Shown here one piece after another: positions 37,901 through 45,773 of a stretch of DNA of 51,227 nt. A program made the position numbers and the translations under genes. This DNA is from Bacteroidia bacterium. Its GTDB lineage: Bacteria > Bacteroidota > Bacteroidia > Bacteroidales > F082. The notes under the pieces were generated by a model. That model saw only the letters and a list, made by a program, of their open reading frames with translations, had not been told where the DNA came from and did not search any database. Location of the stretch: the NCBI GenBank assembly GCA_030537295.1, contig JAUNNU010000004.1:1-51227 (forward strand), written 5' to 3'. Numbering within the stretch: position 1 is the stretch's first letter; the number at the start of each line of letters is the position of its first letter.

Positions 37901-38363
37901 TACGTTTGCCAGGGGCATCCCCTATCGTCATAAAGACATACGAATAATCTGAATACGGATTATTCACATGTTCATAAAAAAAATTGCTTTTGTCATATCT
38001 CCACGTGACAGGTCCGCGTGCATAAAAGATGATTCTGTCGTTTTCATCGAAACGTCCGTCGTTTTCACCATTAATAGTAATAGGTATTTCAACGAGGTCG
38101 TCGTATTTTGTTTCCATGTTGACCAAAGGCAAGACTCCGCCGCCGTTGTGGTATAATTTTATGTTCCGTGGATTAATTGATGCAACGTCAACTCCCATTG
38201 CGACAAGTTCCTGATACGTAATGCTGTACATCCCTGTTTTTGCGACGGACATTTTGTACCAGACACCGGATGACAACGCCGAATCTGATGCTACCACATT
38301 GTTAATCAGCGAAATATTTATAAACAAAGAGGCAATTAAAGCCTTAATAATTACATTTTTCAT
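34986..38363 (-). CDS. porU: PorU-like T9SS sortase, first copy
   Basis: The 1125-residue protein has a signal peptide, the PorU N-terminal signature (WYKMSVAKTGMYSITYQEL; RIIFYARGPVTWRY), a C25 domain with His639 in TGHGG and Cys673 in ATCEFSRFDD, and a C-terminal sorting-like domain (NVPNPMSDETRIMF, PSGIYVYNVTI). The His-to-Cys spacing is 34 residues in both copies. Having two intact PorU-like genes in tandem is unusual, since described systems have one. It begins the porU-porU-porV unit, divergent from gldJ. Confidence 0.85.
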   Translation of the reverse strand: MKNVIIKALIASLFINISLINNVVASDSALSSGVWYKMSVAKTGMYSITYQELVAMGVDVASINPRNIKLYHNGGGVLPLVNMETKYDDLVEIPITINGENDGRFDENDRIIFYARGPVTWRYDKSNFFYEHVNNPYSDYSYVFMTIGDAPGKRIETEQKQSGSTETVSVFLDGQLHEIDEVNVNNMGATWYFDKFDITLSRTYPFDFKNVVKDRKAKMRSEIATRNPAPVSFKYVVGGDIVANLSLNAMGSTQYVYAKTASTYVKSFEPKSDNLEMTVTFSRSGSSSVGWLDYIEMNAWRKLNMSDDVMAFRNPECDDVSKVYEFQLSNATSSTQVWDVKNPVEPKKMDAIFNASKLSFTAKGDMNNEFVAFNGNSFEKTTFVEIVKNQNLHAMKDVDYLIIAHPKFVPHAKRLKEIHSSLDDLKIEIVEPQQIYNEFSCGALDIAGIRNFIKMLYEKGDGDNKLKYVLLFGDASYAYKNAEVCLIPSYESVASCSITECIVTDDFFVCFGPDEGVMENGSIIDLPIGRMPVSTEEQATAMLDKIEEFIARNEKSMNKWRNVVTLVCDDEKDGGSFLKNAESVADSIEGWGGDMVVDKIYLDAYNQIATASGQRCPEANEAITNRVENGTLLFFYTGHGGEVGLAEERILTNEDIKSWQNIPMLPVFLTATCEFSRFDDHTRTSAGEYVFLNPKGGAINMITTARTTQGPASMKLVKRFFRSVFKMYDGEYQCVGDVFKDAKQDATKNTKVYALFGDPALRIAYPKNNVVITKLNGTDVHEGSIDTLKALSYIELEGEVRDNFGCVMNDFNGVVYVSAYDKENTIYTKGDHGFEPAPFKVRNSMIFNGKTKVENGIFKVGFTVPKDIRYDYGKGLVSLYATDYQTDANGSFADVVVGGYDETVKPDTVGPEVYAYIDDTLFVDGGITNENPLIVAKIRDLAGINTTGAGIGHDIMAVLSGATSKSYNLNNYYESPLQLNEFGELSYRLYNLNEGEHSLRLRVWDIFNNSTTVTVNFKVVKSNAFALENLVNVPNPMSDETRIMFDHNQSGEIKVLVRIFNVSGQLVRTIEEYRYGNSMRIEPIVWNGTNDNGSPLPSGIYVYNVTISNSENEKASGYSKLVIAR

Positions 38364-38381
38364 ATAAAAAACTTAAGGTTG

Positions 38382-38389
38382 CAAAGATA
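38382..38389 (-). promoter_or_regulatory. TATCTTTG -7 element (porU operon)
   Basis: A perfect minus-strand match, 18 bases before the porU start. Confidence 0.65.
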
Positions 38390-38603
38390 GCAAATTAATT
38401 ACATTTAAAACGAGCGTTGTCAATAAATATTACACAATCCGAACGCAAAAAAAAATTTAAAAAAAAGTTAGCGTCATTCAATTTTTTGTCGTAAAATTGC
38501 AACTTCAAATTCTTGTGAATTGTCGGAGTGCATTTTTTATGGCAGAAGCACAATAACACAAGCAATTTCAAGTTATTAGGAGAAAAATATAAACACGAGA
38601 ATA

Positions 38604-40070
38604 ATGCGTAAAAATTTCAGATTCATTGCGATTTCAGCGATTTTGTGTGTAGGATTCCTTTTGGTTTCTTGCGGAAATACGGATAAGGCGTCCAAAACGA
38701 CAGGTTGGTACTACAACGACCCTGACTATGGTGGATTTTTTGTGGCGGACGTGCCGACTGAAAAAATTGGTCCAGGTCTTGTCCCGATCGAAGGCGGTGC
38801 TTTCACAATGGGAAACACACAGGATAATGTGTATCATACATGGGACAACTCATCGAGAAATGTCACTGTTTCATCATTTTACATGGACGAAACGGAAGTG
38901 AGCAACATCGACTATCTTGAATACCTTTATTGGTTAGATAGGATTTATGGAGCGGATTATCCGATGATAGTCAAAAACGCGTTGCCAGACACATTGGTAT
39001 GGCGCAGCTCATTGGCATATAACGAGCCTATGGTTGAGGTTTATCTGCGTCACCCTGCATACCATGAATATCCAGTTGTCGGCGTGTCATGGCTTCAGGC
39101 TGCCGACTATGCGAAATGGCGTTCTGACCGTGTCAACGAACACATTCTCATAAGCGAAGGCATTCTCAGCTTCGACCCGGACCAAACTCCAGACTCACAC
39201 TTCAGCACTGACGCATATCTTGCAGGACAATACAACGGCATCATCGATGAAGGTATAGAAGACTATTCCGGGAGAAGCGAGACAGGTTACCGCAATGCCA
39301 AGATGGAAGATGGCATACTCCTCCCTCAATACAGACTTCCAACGGAAGCCGAGTGGGAATATGCGGCACTCGCATTAATCGGCAACACGACGGAAGAACG
39401 CATCGTTGAACGCAGGGTTTACCCTTGGAACACTGACGGTCTGCGCACAGATGACAAAGACTATTACGGGAACTTCACCGCCAACTACAAGAGAGGCAAC
39501 GGTGACTATATGGGTATCGCCGGAAACCTCAACGACGGCGCAGCATTCCCGGCACCTGTCGCGTCATACTGGCCCAACGACTACGGTCTTTACAACATGG
39601 CCGGCAATGTCTCAGAATGGGTGATGGACGCCTATCGTCCCCTTTCATTCGAAGATGTCGCTGACCACAACCCTTATCGTGGTAACGTATTCAAAAACAG
39701 AGTCATTGACTCTCTCGGAAACATCACCTATCAGGAGGCCTCCCCAGAGTCAGTCTCAGCACGCAGAAATTATCGTAACAGCTACAATATCAACTATAAC
39801 GATGGTGATGTTCAGTCAACCATACAGAATGATTGGGCAAGTGCCGGCGGTGATCAGAAGAACTTCACAGATCAGATGTACGAATACGGCGTAACGACTT
39901 TGATTTCCGACAGGTCACGCGTTTACAAAGGCGGCTCGTGGGCGGACGGCCCTTACTTCCTCAGCCCCTCAACAAGACGCTTCCTCGATGAAGATCAGTC
40001 AACAGCCACCATCGGTTTCAGATGCGCCATGAACAAAATCGGAAGCGCACTGACAAAAAGAAAGAGATAA
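38604..40070 (+). CDS. gldJ: GldJ-like T9SS/gliding lipoprotein
   Basis: The 488-residue protein has a lipobox LLVSCG (Cys23) and an FGE-sulfatase/C-type-lectin-like fold, seen in VPIEGGAFTMGNTQDN, FYMDETEVSNIDYLEY, YRLPTEAEWEYAALAL, NMAGNVSEWVMDAYRP and SRVYKGGSWADGP. The active cysteines of formylglycine-generating enzymes are not evident, as in GldJ/GldK. Synteny with porU/porV on one side and murF on the other favours GldJ over GldK/PorK. It has a leader of about 100 bases with a weak -7 (TAAAATTG, 38492-38499). Confidence 0.85.
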   Translation: MRKNFRFIAISAILCVGFLLVSCGNTDKASKTTGWYYNDPDYGGFFVADVPTEKIGPGLVPIEGGAFTMGNTQDNVYHTWDNSSRNVTVSSFYMDETEVSNIDYLEYLYWLDRIYGADYPMIVKNALPDTLVWRSSLAYNEPMVEVYLRHPAYHEYPVVGVSWLQAADYAKWRSDRVNEHILISEGILSFDPDQTPDSHFSTDAYLAGQYNGIIDEGIEDYSGRSETGYRNAKMEDGILLPQYRLPTEAEWEYAALALIGNTTEERIVERRVYPWNTDGLRTDDKDYYGNFTANYKRGNGDYMGIAGNLNDGAAFPAPVASYWPNDYGLYNMAGNVSEWVMDAYRPLSFEDVADHNPYRGNVFKNRVIDSLGNITYQEASPESVSARRNYRNSYNINYNDGDVQSTIQNDWASAGGDQKNFTDQMYEYGVTTLISDRSRVYKGGSWADGPYFLSPSTRRFLDEDQSTATIGFRCAMNKIGSALTKRKR

Positions 40071-40092
40071 CTAATTAATTCAAAGATATAAC

Positions 40093-40118
40093 AGCCGTCA
40101 GATTTGGCGGCTTTTTTT
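40093..40118 (+). terminator. Terminator of gldJ
   Basis: AGCCGTC and GGCGGCT form a 7-bp stem with one wobble, followed by seven T residues. Confidence 0.8.
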
Positions 40119-40133
40119 ATAAATCATCAAATC

Positions 40134-41417
40134 ATGGACAACATTGAAAAAATATATGACCTTTACAAAAAGGCTTATACCGTTACGACAGACAGCAGGT
40201 GCATCACCAAAGACTGCGTTTTCGTGGCACTCAAAGGCGAGCATTTCGACGGAAACGATTTCGCATTGAAAGTCGCGGAAGAAGGTATCGCCGCATGTGT
40301 CATCTCCGACAGACAAAATCTTCCCGAAAACGACAGGCTTTTCATCGTTGAAGACAGCCTGAAAGCCCTTCAGGAACTCGCTAAAATACACAGAGAACAT
40401 CTCAACATACCTGTCATCGGGATAACAGGCACAAACGGGAAAACGACAACAAAGGAACTCATTGCGGCGGTATTGTCGAAAAAATACAATATCGTTTACA
40501 CCCAAGGAAACTTCAACAACCACCTCGGTGTCCCGCTCACGTTGTTGAGAATCAAGCCGGAAACTGAAATCGCAGTCGTTGAGATGGGCGCGAATCACCC
40601 TGGCGAAATCAAGCAACTCACCGAAATCGGGCAACCGACATACGGCATCATAACCAATATCGGGAGAGCGCATCTCGAAGGCTTCGGCGGCTTTGAAGGC
40701 GTAATCAGAACGAAAAACGAGATGTATCAATACATTCACGAACACGACGGTATGCTGTTCGTGAACAAAGACAACCCGCTCCTCATGAATCTTGCCGCAG
40801 ACATGGGCAAAATCACTTACGGCAGCGATAACGACTCAGACATCATCGGAGCTTTAGTTTCAGCAAATCCGTTCCTGAAAGTCTCACACTGCTGGTATGA
40901 ATTTGACACACAACTCGTTGGCGACTACAACTTCGAAAATGTGATGGCGGCAATAGCAGTCGGATGGAAATTCGGCATCAGAAACAATGACATTTATGAT
41001 GCCATTTCAAACTACACCCCGACAAACAGCCGCTCACAAGTAATTGAAACACAGAAGAATCGTGTCATCCTTGACGCATATAACGCCAATCCTACAAGCA
41101 TGGGACACGCTGTGAGAAACTTCCGCAACATCTGCAAAGATGACAATCTGCTAATTCTCGGCGACATGCGAGAACTCGGCACTGAATCGCAAAAAGAACA
41201 CGAAATCATCTTCAATCTCCTTAACGAATTGAATTTCAAGAATGCTTTCCTCGTCGGAAACGAATTCAAAAAAGTTTGTACGAACAGCAACTTCCAAACT
41301 TTTGAAAACACCGACGAATTGATACAATACATTGAAAATCATCCCGTTGAAGGTAAAGACATCCTTGTAAAAGGTTCAAACAGCATGAAGTTGGGAAAAG
41401 TGGTGGAAGTTATTTAG
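40134..41417 (+). CDS. murF: UDP-N-acetylmuramoyl-tripeptide--D-Ala-D-Ala ligase
   Basis: The 427-residue cytoplasmic ligase adds D-Ala-D-Ala to the peptidoglycan precursor. The ATP loop GITGTNGKTTTKEL, NFNNHLGVPLTLL, EMGANHPGEI, and the C-terminal ILDAYNANPTSM are all MurF hallmarks. A longer start at 40104 lies inside the gldJ terminator and is rejected. Position next to gldJ fits Bacteroidota synteny. Confidence 0.95.
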   Translation: MDNIEKIYDLYKKAYTVTTDSRCITKDCVFVALKGEHFDGNDFALKVAEEGIAACVISDRQNLPENDRLFIVEDSLKALQELAKIHREHLNIPVIGITGTNGKTTTKELIAAVLSKKYNIVYTQGNFNNHLGVPLTLLRIKPETEIAVVEMGANHPGEIKQLTEIGQPTYGIITNIGRAHLEGFGGFEGVIRTKNEMYQYIHEHDGMLFVNKDNPLLMNLAADMGKITYGSDNDSDIIGALVSANPFLKVSHCWYEFDTQLVGDYNFENVMAAIAVGWKFGIRNNDIYDAISNYTPTNSRSQVIETQKNRVILDAYNANPTSMGHAVRNFRNICKDDNLLILGDMRELGTESQKEHEIIFNLLNELNFKNAFLVGNEFKKVCTNSNFQTFENTDELIQYIENHPVEGKDILVKGSNSMKLGKVVEVI

Positions 41418-41420
41418 GTG

Positions 41421-41460
41421 ATTAGGTGTTTGAGGAATTTAGGTTGTTAGGTGTTTAGGA
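41421..41460. repeat. 8-bp tandem array between murF and anmK
   Basis: Five degenerate 8-bp units (ATTAGGTG, TTTGAGGA, ATTTAGGT, TGTTAGGT, GTTTAGGA). It starts just after the murF stop and ends 2 bases before the anmK ATG. Confidence 0.75.
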
Positions 41461-41462
41461 AT

Positions 41463-42518
41463 ATGTATAATGTAATCGGGTTGATGTCCGGCAGTTCCCT
41501 TGATGGAATTGACTTGGTTGACGCCAACTTCTGGCACGACGGAGGATGGCATTTTGAAATTGTCGCGAAAGACAATTTCGAATACGACCATGCATGGAAA
41601 AAACGTCTGTCGGATGCTTTTTACATGTCGCCCGATGAATTGAAAGACCTTGATATTCAATACAGAAAGTTGCTTGGTAAAGTAACGAAATCGTTCATTG
41701 ACAAATTCGGTCTGAAACCTGAAATCGTGGCGTCGCACGGACACACCATCTTCCATCGTCCGCAGGAGCGTTACACATTGCAAATCGGTGACGGCCAATC
41801 TATTGCCGACATCTGCGGAGTGAAAGTCATAAACGATTTCAGAACCGAAGACGTGCTGAAAGGCGGTCAAGGTGCGCCGTTGGTGCCGGTCGGCGACAAA
41901 TTCCTTTTCGCAGAATTTCAAATCTGCCTCAACATCGGCGGAATTGCCAATGTCTCATACGACATTGGCAGTCAACGAATTGCATACGACATCTGCATAG
42001 CAAACCAAGCTCTCAATTTTCTCGCGAACCTCAAAAACATGGATTACGACAGAGACGGCTTGCTGGCACGAAACGGAATCGTTGACAATCAATTACTTGA
42101 AAAACTAAATTCACATCCGTATCATTCACGGAAATTCCCGAAATCTCTTGGAAGGGAATTCTTTGAAGACAACGTGAAACCGCTTTTCAAGCAGGAATCA
42201 AACCCTTGTCCATTAGAAGATTTGATGGCGACATTTGTCGAGCACATCGCAATTCAAGTCGGGAAATCCGTTGAGAACCAGCCTTTTGGAAAGATGTTAA
42301 TAACCGGTGGCGGCGCAAAAAACAAATTCCTGACTGAACGGATTCAAGCCAACACAAAACACGAAGTCATCATTCCAGACAACGACATTATCGATTACAA
42401 GGAGGCACTTGTCTTCGCTTTCCTCGGACTTCTGCGCAACCGCAACGAAATCAACGTGTTCAAATCGGTCACAGGTGCGGAAAGCGACTCATGTTCCGGC
42501 AAAATTTTTCTTCCTTGA
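41463..42518 (+). CDS. anmK: Anhydro-N-acetylmuramic acid kinase
   Basis: The roughly 351-residue kinase converts anhydroMurNAc to MurNAc-6-phosphate in cell-wall recycling. Signatures include NVIGLMSGSSLDGIDLV, ASHGHTIFHRP, NDFRTEDVLKGGQGAPLVP, NIGGIANVSY and ITGGGAKNKFL. I start at the ATG at 41463; a GTG at 41451 lies in the 8-bp array. No etherase (murQ) gene is adjacent. Confidence 0.93.
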   Translation: MYNVIGLMSGSSLDGIDLVDANFWHDGGWHFEIVAKDNFEYDHAWKKRLSDAFYMSPDELKDLDIQYRKLLGKVTKSFIDKFGLKPEIVASHGHTIFHRPQERYTLQIGDGQSIADICGVKVINDFRTEDVLKGGQGAPLVPVGDKFLFAEFQICLNIGGIANVSYDIGSQRIAYDICIANQALNFLANLKNMDYDRDGLLARNGIVDNQLLEKLNSHPYHSRKFPKSLGREFFEDNVKPLFKQESNPCPLEDLMATFVEHIAIQVGKSVENQPFGKMLITGGGAKNKFLTERIQANTKHEVIIPDNDIIDYKEALVFAFLGLLRNRNEINVFKSVTGAESDSCSGKIFLP

Positions 42519-42567
42519 AATAATATTTTCAAAAGTTAAAAGTTAAGTTAAAAATTAAAGTAGTTTT

Positions 42568-43254
42568 ATGAATATTTTGAGCATCTTATTACAAATCACT
42601 GATTTAGAACAAGTTGTTGAACCAACAGAAATCAGGATGTCACTTTGGGAACTTGCCGTTCAGGGCGGTTGGATCATGTTGATTTTAGGAATTTTCTCGA
42701 TGATAGCCGTTTACATTTTCATCGAAAGATTCGCCACCATCAGCAAGGCGGCGAAGAAAGACGATTTCTTCATGGATACAATTCGTAACTATATGATTGA
42801 CGGCAAGTTAAACGAGGCGAAGATATTATGCCAGAAGTCTGGCACGCCGCTTTCCAGAATGATTGAGAAAGGCATTTCGAGAATCGGGAAGCCGTTGAAC
42901 GACATTCAGACGGCCATCGAAAATGTAGGAAATCTTGAGGTCAGCAACCTTGAGAAAGGTGTCGCACTCCTCGCGATGATTTCTGGAGCCGGCCCGATGT
43001 TAGGATTCCTCGGCACCGTCATCGGCATGATTCGCGCGTTTTACGACATGTCAATGGCTGGTAACAACATCGACATCGAACTTTTATCGACCGGAATTTA
43101 TCAAGCTATGGTGACAACCGTCGGCGGACTTATCGTTGGCATAATAGCTTTTATTTTCTACAATGTGCTTGTTTCTCAAATAGATAAGGTCGTCAATCTG
43201 CTTGAGTCGAAAAGCATTGAGTTCATGGATGTTCTTAACGAACCTTCAAAATAA
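42568..43254 (+). CDS. exbB: ExbB/TolQ/MotA-family proton channel subunit
   Basis: The 228-residue inner-membrane protein has three membrane spans and the family segments GGWIMLILGIFSMIAVYIFI, GPMLGFLGTVIGMIRAF and QAMVTTVGGLIVGIIAFIF. With ExbD/TolR it uses the proton gradient to drive TonB- or Tol-type energy transfer to the outer membrane. ExbB and TolQ cannot be told apart here. A short 7-bp AGTTAAA-type array precedes it. Confidence 0.9.
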   Translation: MNILSILLQITDLEQVVEPTEIRMSLWELAVQGGWIMLILGIFSMIAVYIFIERFATISKAAKKDDFFMDTIRNYMIDGKLNEAKILCQKSGTPLSRMIEKGISRIGKPLNDIQTAIENVGNLEVSNLEKGVALLAMISGAGPMLGFLGTVIGMIRAFYDMSMAGNNIDIELLSTGIYQAMVTTVGGLIVGIIAFIFYNVLVSQIDKVVNLLESKSIEFMDVLNEPSK

Positions 43255-43260
43255 GCGGAC

Positions 43261-43689
43261 ATGGCACTGAAAAGACGAAACCAGAGAAGAGTGGATTTCA
43301 ACTCCTCGTCGATGTCAGACTTGGTGTTTCTGCTCTTGATTTTCTTCATGCTGACTTCTACGTTAGTCGCGCCGAACGCCATCAAGATGTTGCTTCCGCA
43401 GAGCAGCAGCCGCACTATGGCGAAACAGACCGTGACTGTGTATATCGACGAGAACAACGGTTATCACATCGGGATGAAGAAAGGCAATGCGAAGCCCGTT
43501 GACGAGGACATGCTTCAGTCGGAGATCGCTGTCGCGCTCAACGGCACGGAAGAAGGCACCGTCGTAGTGCGTTCCGACAAGACTGTCGAGGTGCAATATG
43601 TTGTAAATGTGATAGATGCCGTAAACAATATAAACAACGAGACGCATCAGAACCATAAAGTTCTGCTTGCGACATCGGCGAAGAAATGA
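43261..43689 (+). CDS. exbD: ExbD/TolR-family subunit
   Basis: The 142-residue protein has one membrane helix with the key Asp in SMSDLVFLLLIFFMLTS. The periplasmic part (VTVYIDENNGYHIG, GTVVVRSDKTVEVQYVV) is typical. It lies 6 bases after exbB and 1 base before the TonB-like start. Confidence 0.9.
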   Translation: MALKRRNQRRVDFNSSSMSDLVFLLLIFFMLTSTLVAPNAIKMLLPQSSSRTMAKQTVTVYIDENNGYHIGMKKGNAKPVDEDMLQSEIAVALNGTEEGTVVVRSDKTVEVQYVVNVIDAVNNINNETHQNHKVLLATSAKK

Positions 43690-43690
43690 C

Positions 43691-44419
43691 ATGACGAGAG
43701 AGAAAAAAAATAAGGCAACCGCATTGGGCGTGACGATTTTTGTCCACGCTGTCGTCGTTGTGCTTCTCGTGCTGATGGCGTTCACCACTCCCCTGCCGCT
43801 TCCGGGTGAAGCCGGTGTCGAGGTGAACCTCGGCATGTACAACCAAGGCATGGGCAACGTCCAGCCGACGAAGCCGACGAAGGTCGAGGAAACGCCTCCG
43901 CCCGCGCCGAAACAAATAGTAAAAGACGATGTCGTAAGTCAAGACACCGAAGAGACACCGGCCATTGAGAAGCCGAAGGAAGTTGAGAAGCCGCAACAGA
44001 CTGTAAACCAACGCGCTTTGTTCAAGCCGAAACAGACTGACGACACTCCGAAATCTGAAGGCACGACCGGACAAGCCGGCGACCAAGGCAATCCCAACGG
44101 GACACCCGACTCCGGCAGCTACGAAGGTCAAGGCGGAAGCGGCGGCGGCACCTCCTACTCGCTCGGCGGACGCGGCGCGAAACATCTCCCGTCGCCAGGC
44201 AAGAACTTCAGCGAGGAAGGACGCGTCGTCGTTGACATCTATGTTGACCGTGACGGGAACGTCAAAAGAGCCGAGATCGGCAAAGGGACGACCACGACAG
44301 ACTCCGCAATGCGCGAGATGGCGAAGAACGCAGCCTTGGCAGCAAAGTTCTCGCCCGACCCAAACGCAGCTGAACTACAAAAAGGAACGATAACCTACAA
44401 TTTTATAATAAGACAATGA
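43691..44419 (+). CDS. TonB/TolA-like energy transducer
   Basis: The 242-residue protein has a short cytoplasmic start, one membrane helix (VTIFVHAVVVVLLVLMAF), and a Pro/Lys/Glu-rich linker (PTKPTKVEETPPPAPK). A Gly-rich stretch follows, then a C-terminal TonB-like domain (GRVVVDIYVDRDGNVKRAEI, ending TITYNFIIRQ). It completes an exbB-exbD-tonB unit. The start at 43691 is one base after the exbD stop. It overlaps folC by 4 bases. Confidence 0.85.
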   Translation: MTREKKNKATALGVTIFVHAVVVVLLVLMAFTTPLPLPGEAGVEVNLGMYNQGMGNVQPTKPTKVEETPPPAPKQIVKDDVVSQDTEETPAIEKPKEVEKPQQTVNQRALFKPKQTDDTPKSEGTTGQAGDQGNPNGTPDSGSYEGQGGSGGGTSYSLGGRGAKHLPSPGKNFSEEGRVVVDIYVDRDGNVKRAEIGKGTTTTDSAMREMAKNAALAAKFSPDPNAAELQKGTITYNFIIRQ

Positions 44420-45702
44420 ATTACGCTGATACTACAAATTGGATGTTCAACCAACTTCCAATGTATCAATTGGTTGGAGCGACAGCTTACAAAGCCGACC
44501 TTCACAACACAATCGAGCTGCTTAATATATTAGACAACCCGCAAGACAAATTCAGGACAATCCATGTGGCCGGCACCAACGGCAAGGGGACGACATCGCA
44601 CACCTTGGCGTCGATATTTCAGGAACACGGCTTCAAGACCGGGCTTTACACCTCGCCGCACCTCCACGACTACCGCGAACGCATCCGCATCAACGGCACG
44701 ATGATTCCAGAGCAGAACGTCATCGACTTCGTGGCAGAACACAAAGAACAGATGGAAAAGATGCAACTCTCATTCTTCGAGATGGCAACAGGCATGGCCT
44801 TCGACTACTTCGCGAAAGAAAAAGTTGACATCGCCATCATCGAAGTCGGGATGGGCGGACGCCTCGACTGCACCAACGTCATCAGACCTGAAATCAGCAT
44901 CATAACCCAGATTTCGATGGACCACACGCATTTCCTCGGCGACACGCTCGAGAAAATCGCCGCCGAGAAAGCCGGTATCATCAAAGCCGGAATACCTGTG
45001 GTGATCGGCGAGACACAGCCTGAAATCGAACACGTTTTCAAAAACAAAGCCGAAGAAGGCAACTCTCCTATCTTCTTCGCCGATCAGATTTTCGACTGCG
45101 ACAAGATTCACATCGACTCGCTTGAATATCAAGAGTTTGACATCTGGAAAAACAGCGAACTTTATATGGAAGCCGCAAAATATCCGCTTCTCGGCTATTA
45201 CCAAAAGAAAAACCTTGCCACGATAATATGTGCCATCGACCTTCTGAAAGACAGATTCAACATCACGAAGGAAGAGATTGCCGACGGACTTGAAAACGTC
45301 GTCAGAAACACCAATCTGATGGGAAGATGGCAGGTGATGAACAGATGTCCGCTCGTCATCGCCGACACCGGACATAACATCGGAGGCGTGAAAGAAATCG
45401 TCGCGCAGCTGAACGACATGAATTTCAACAAATTACATTTCATTTTAGGCTGCGTCAACGACAAAGACATCGACGGCATCCTGAATCTCCTGCCTCATTA
45501 CGCTGAATATTATTTCTGCAAGGCCGACATACCGAGAGGTCTCGACGCCAACATCCTTGCAGATAAGGCTTTCAAGGCCGGACTGCGCGGAAACGTTTAT
45601 GAATCAGTGCTAAACGCTTACAAATCAGCGTTGAACAACGCGAAATTTGACGATGTCGTTTTCATCGGCGGCAGCAACTTCACTGTAGCGGAAATTATTT
45701 AG
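44416..45702 (+). CDS. folC: Folylpolyglutamate/dihydrofolate synthase
   Basis: The 428-residue Mur-ligase-family enzyme adds glutamate to folates and may also make dihydrofolate. Hallmarks: the ATP loop VAGTNGKGTTSHTLAS, GLYTSPHLHDYRERI, IIEVGMGGRLDCTNVI, SMDHTHFLGDTLEKIAAEKAGIIK and IADTGHNIGG. Normal length. The start ATG overlaps the TonB-like stop. Confidence 0.95.
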   Translation: MNYADTTNWMFNQLPMYQLVGATAYKADLHNTIELLNILDNPQDKFRTIHVAGTNGKGTTSHTLASIFQEHGFKTGLYTSPHLHDYRERIRINGTMIPEQNVIDFVAEHKEQMEKMQLSFFEMATGMAFDYFAKEKVDIAIIEVGMGGRLDCTNVIRPEISIITQISMDHTHFLGDTLEKIAAEKAGIIKAGIPVVIGETQPEIEHVFKNKAEEGNSPIFFADQIFDCDKIHIDSLEYQEFDIWKNSELYMEAAKYPLLGYYQKKNLATIICAIDLLKDRFNITKEEIADGLENVVRNTNLMGRWQVMNRCPLVIADTGHNIGGVKEIVAQLNDMNFNKLHFILGCVNDKDIDGILNLLPHYAEYYFCKADIPRGLDANILADKAFKAGLRGNVYESVLNAYKSALNNAKFDDVVFIGGSNFTVAEII

Positions 45703-45754
45703 GCTCAACAAAATTAGAGTTTAAAAAACCGACTCTTCACATTGAAAAAAAAAC

Positions 45755-45762
45755 TATCTTTG
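45755..45762 (+). promoter_or_regulatory. TATCTTTG -7 element (tamL)
   Basis: A perfect match 11 bases before the ATG at 45774, so the leader is very short. No clear -33. Confidence 0.6.
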
Positions 45763-45773
45763 CAACCTTATTT

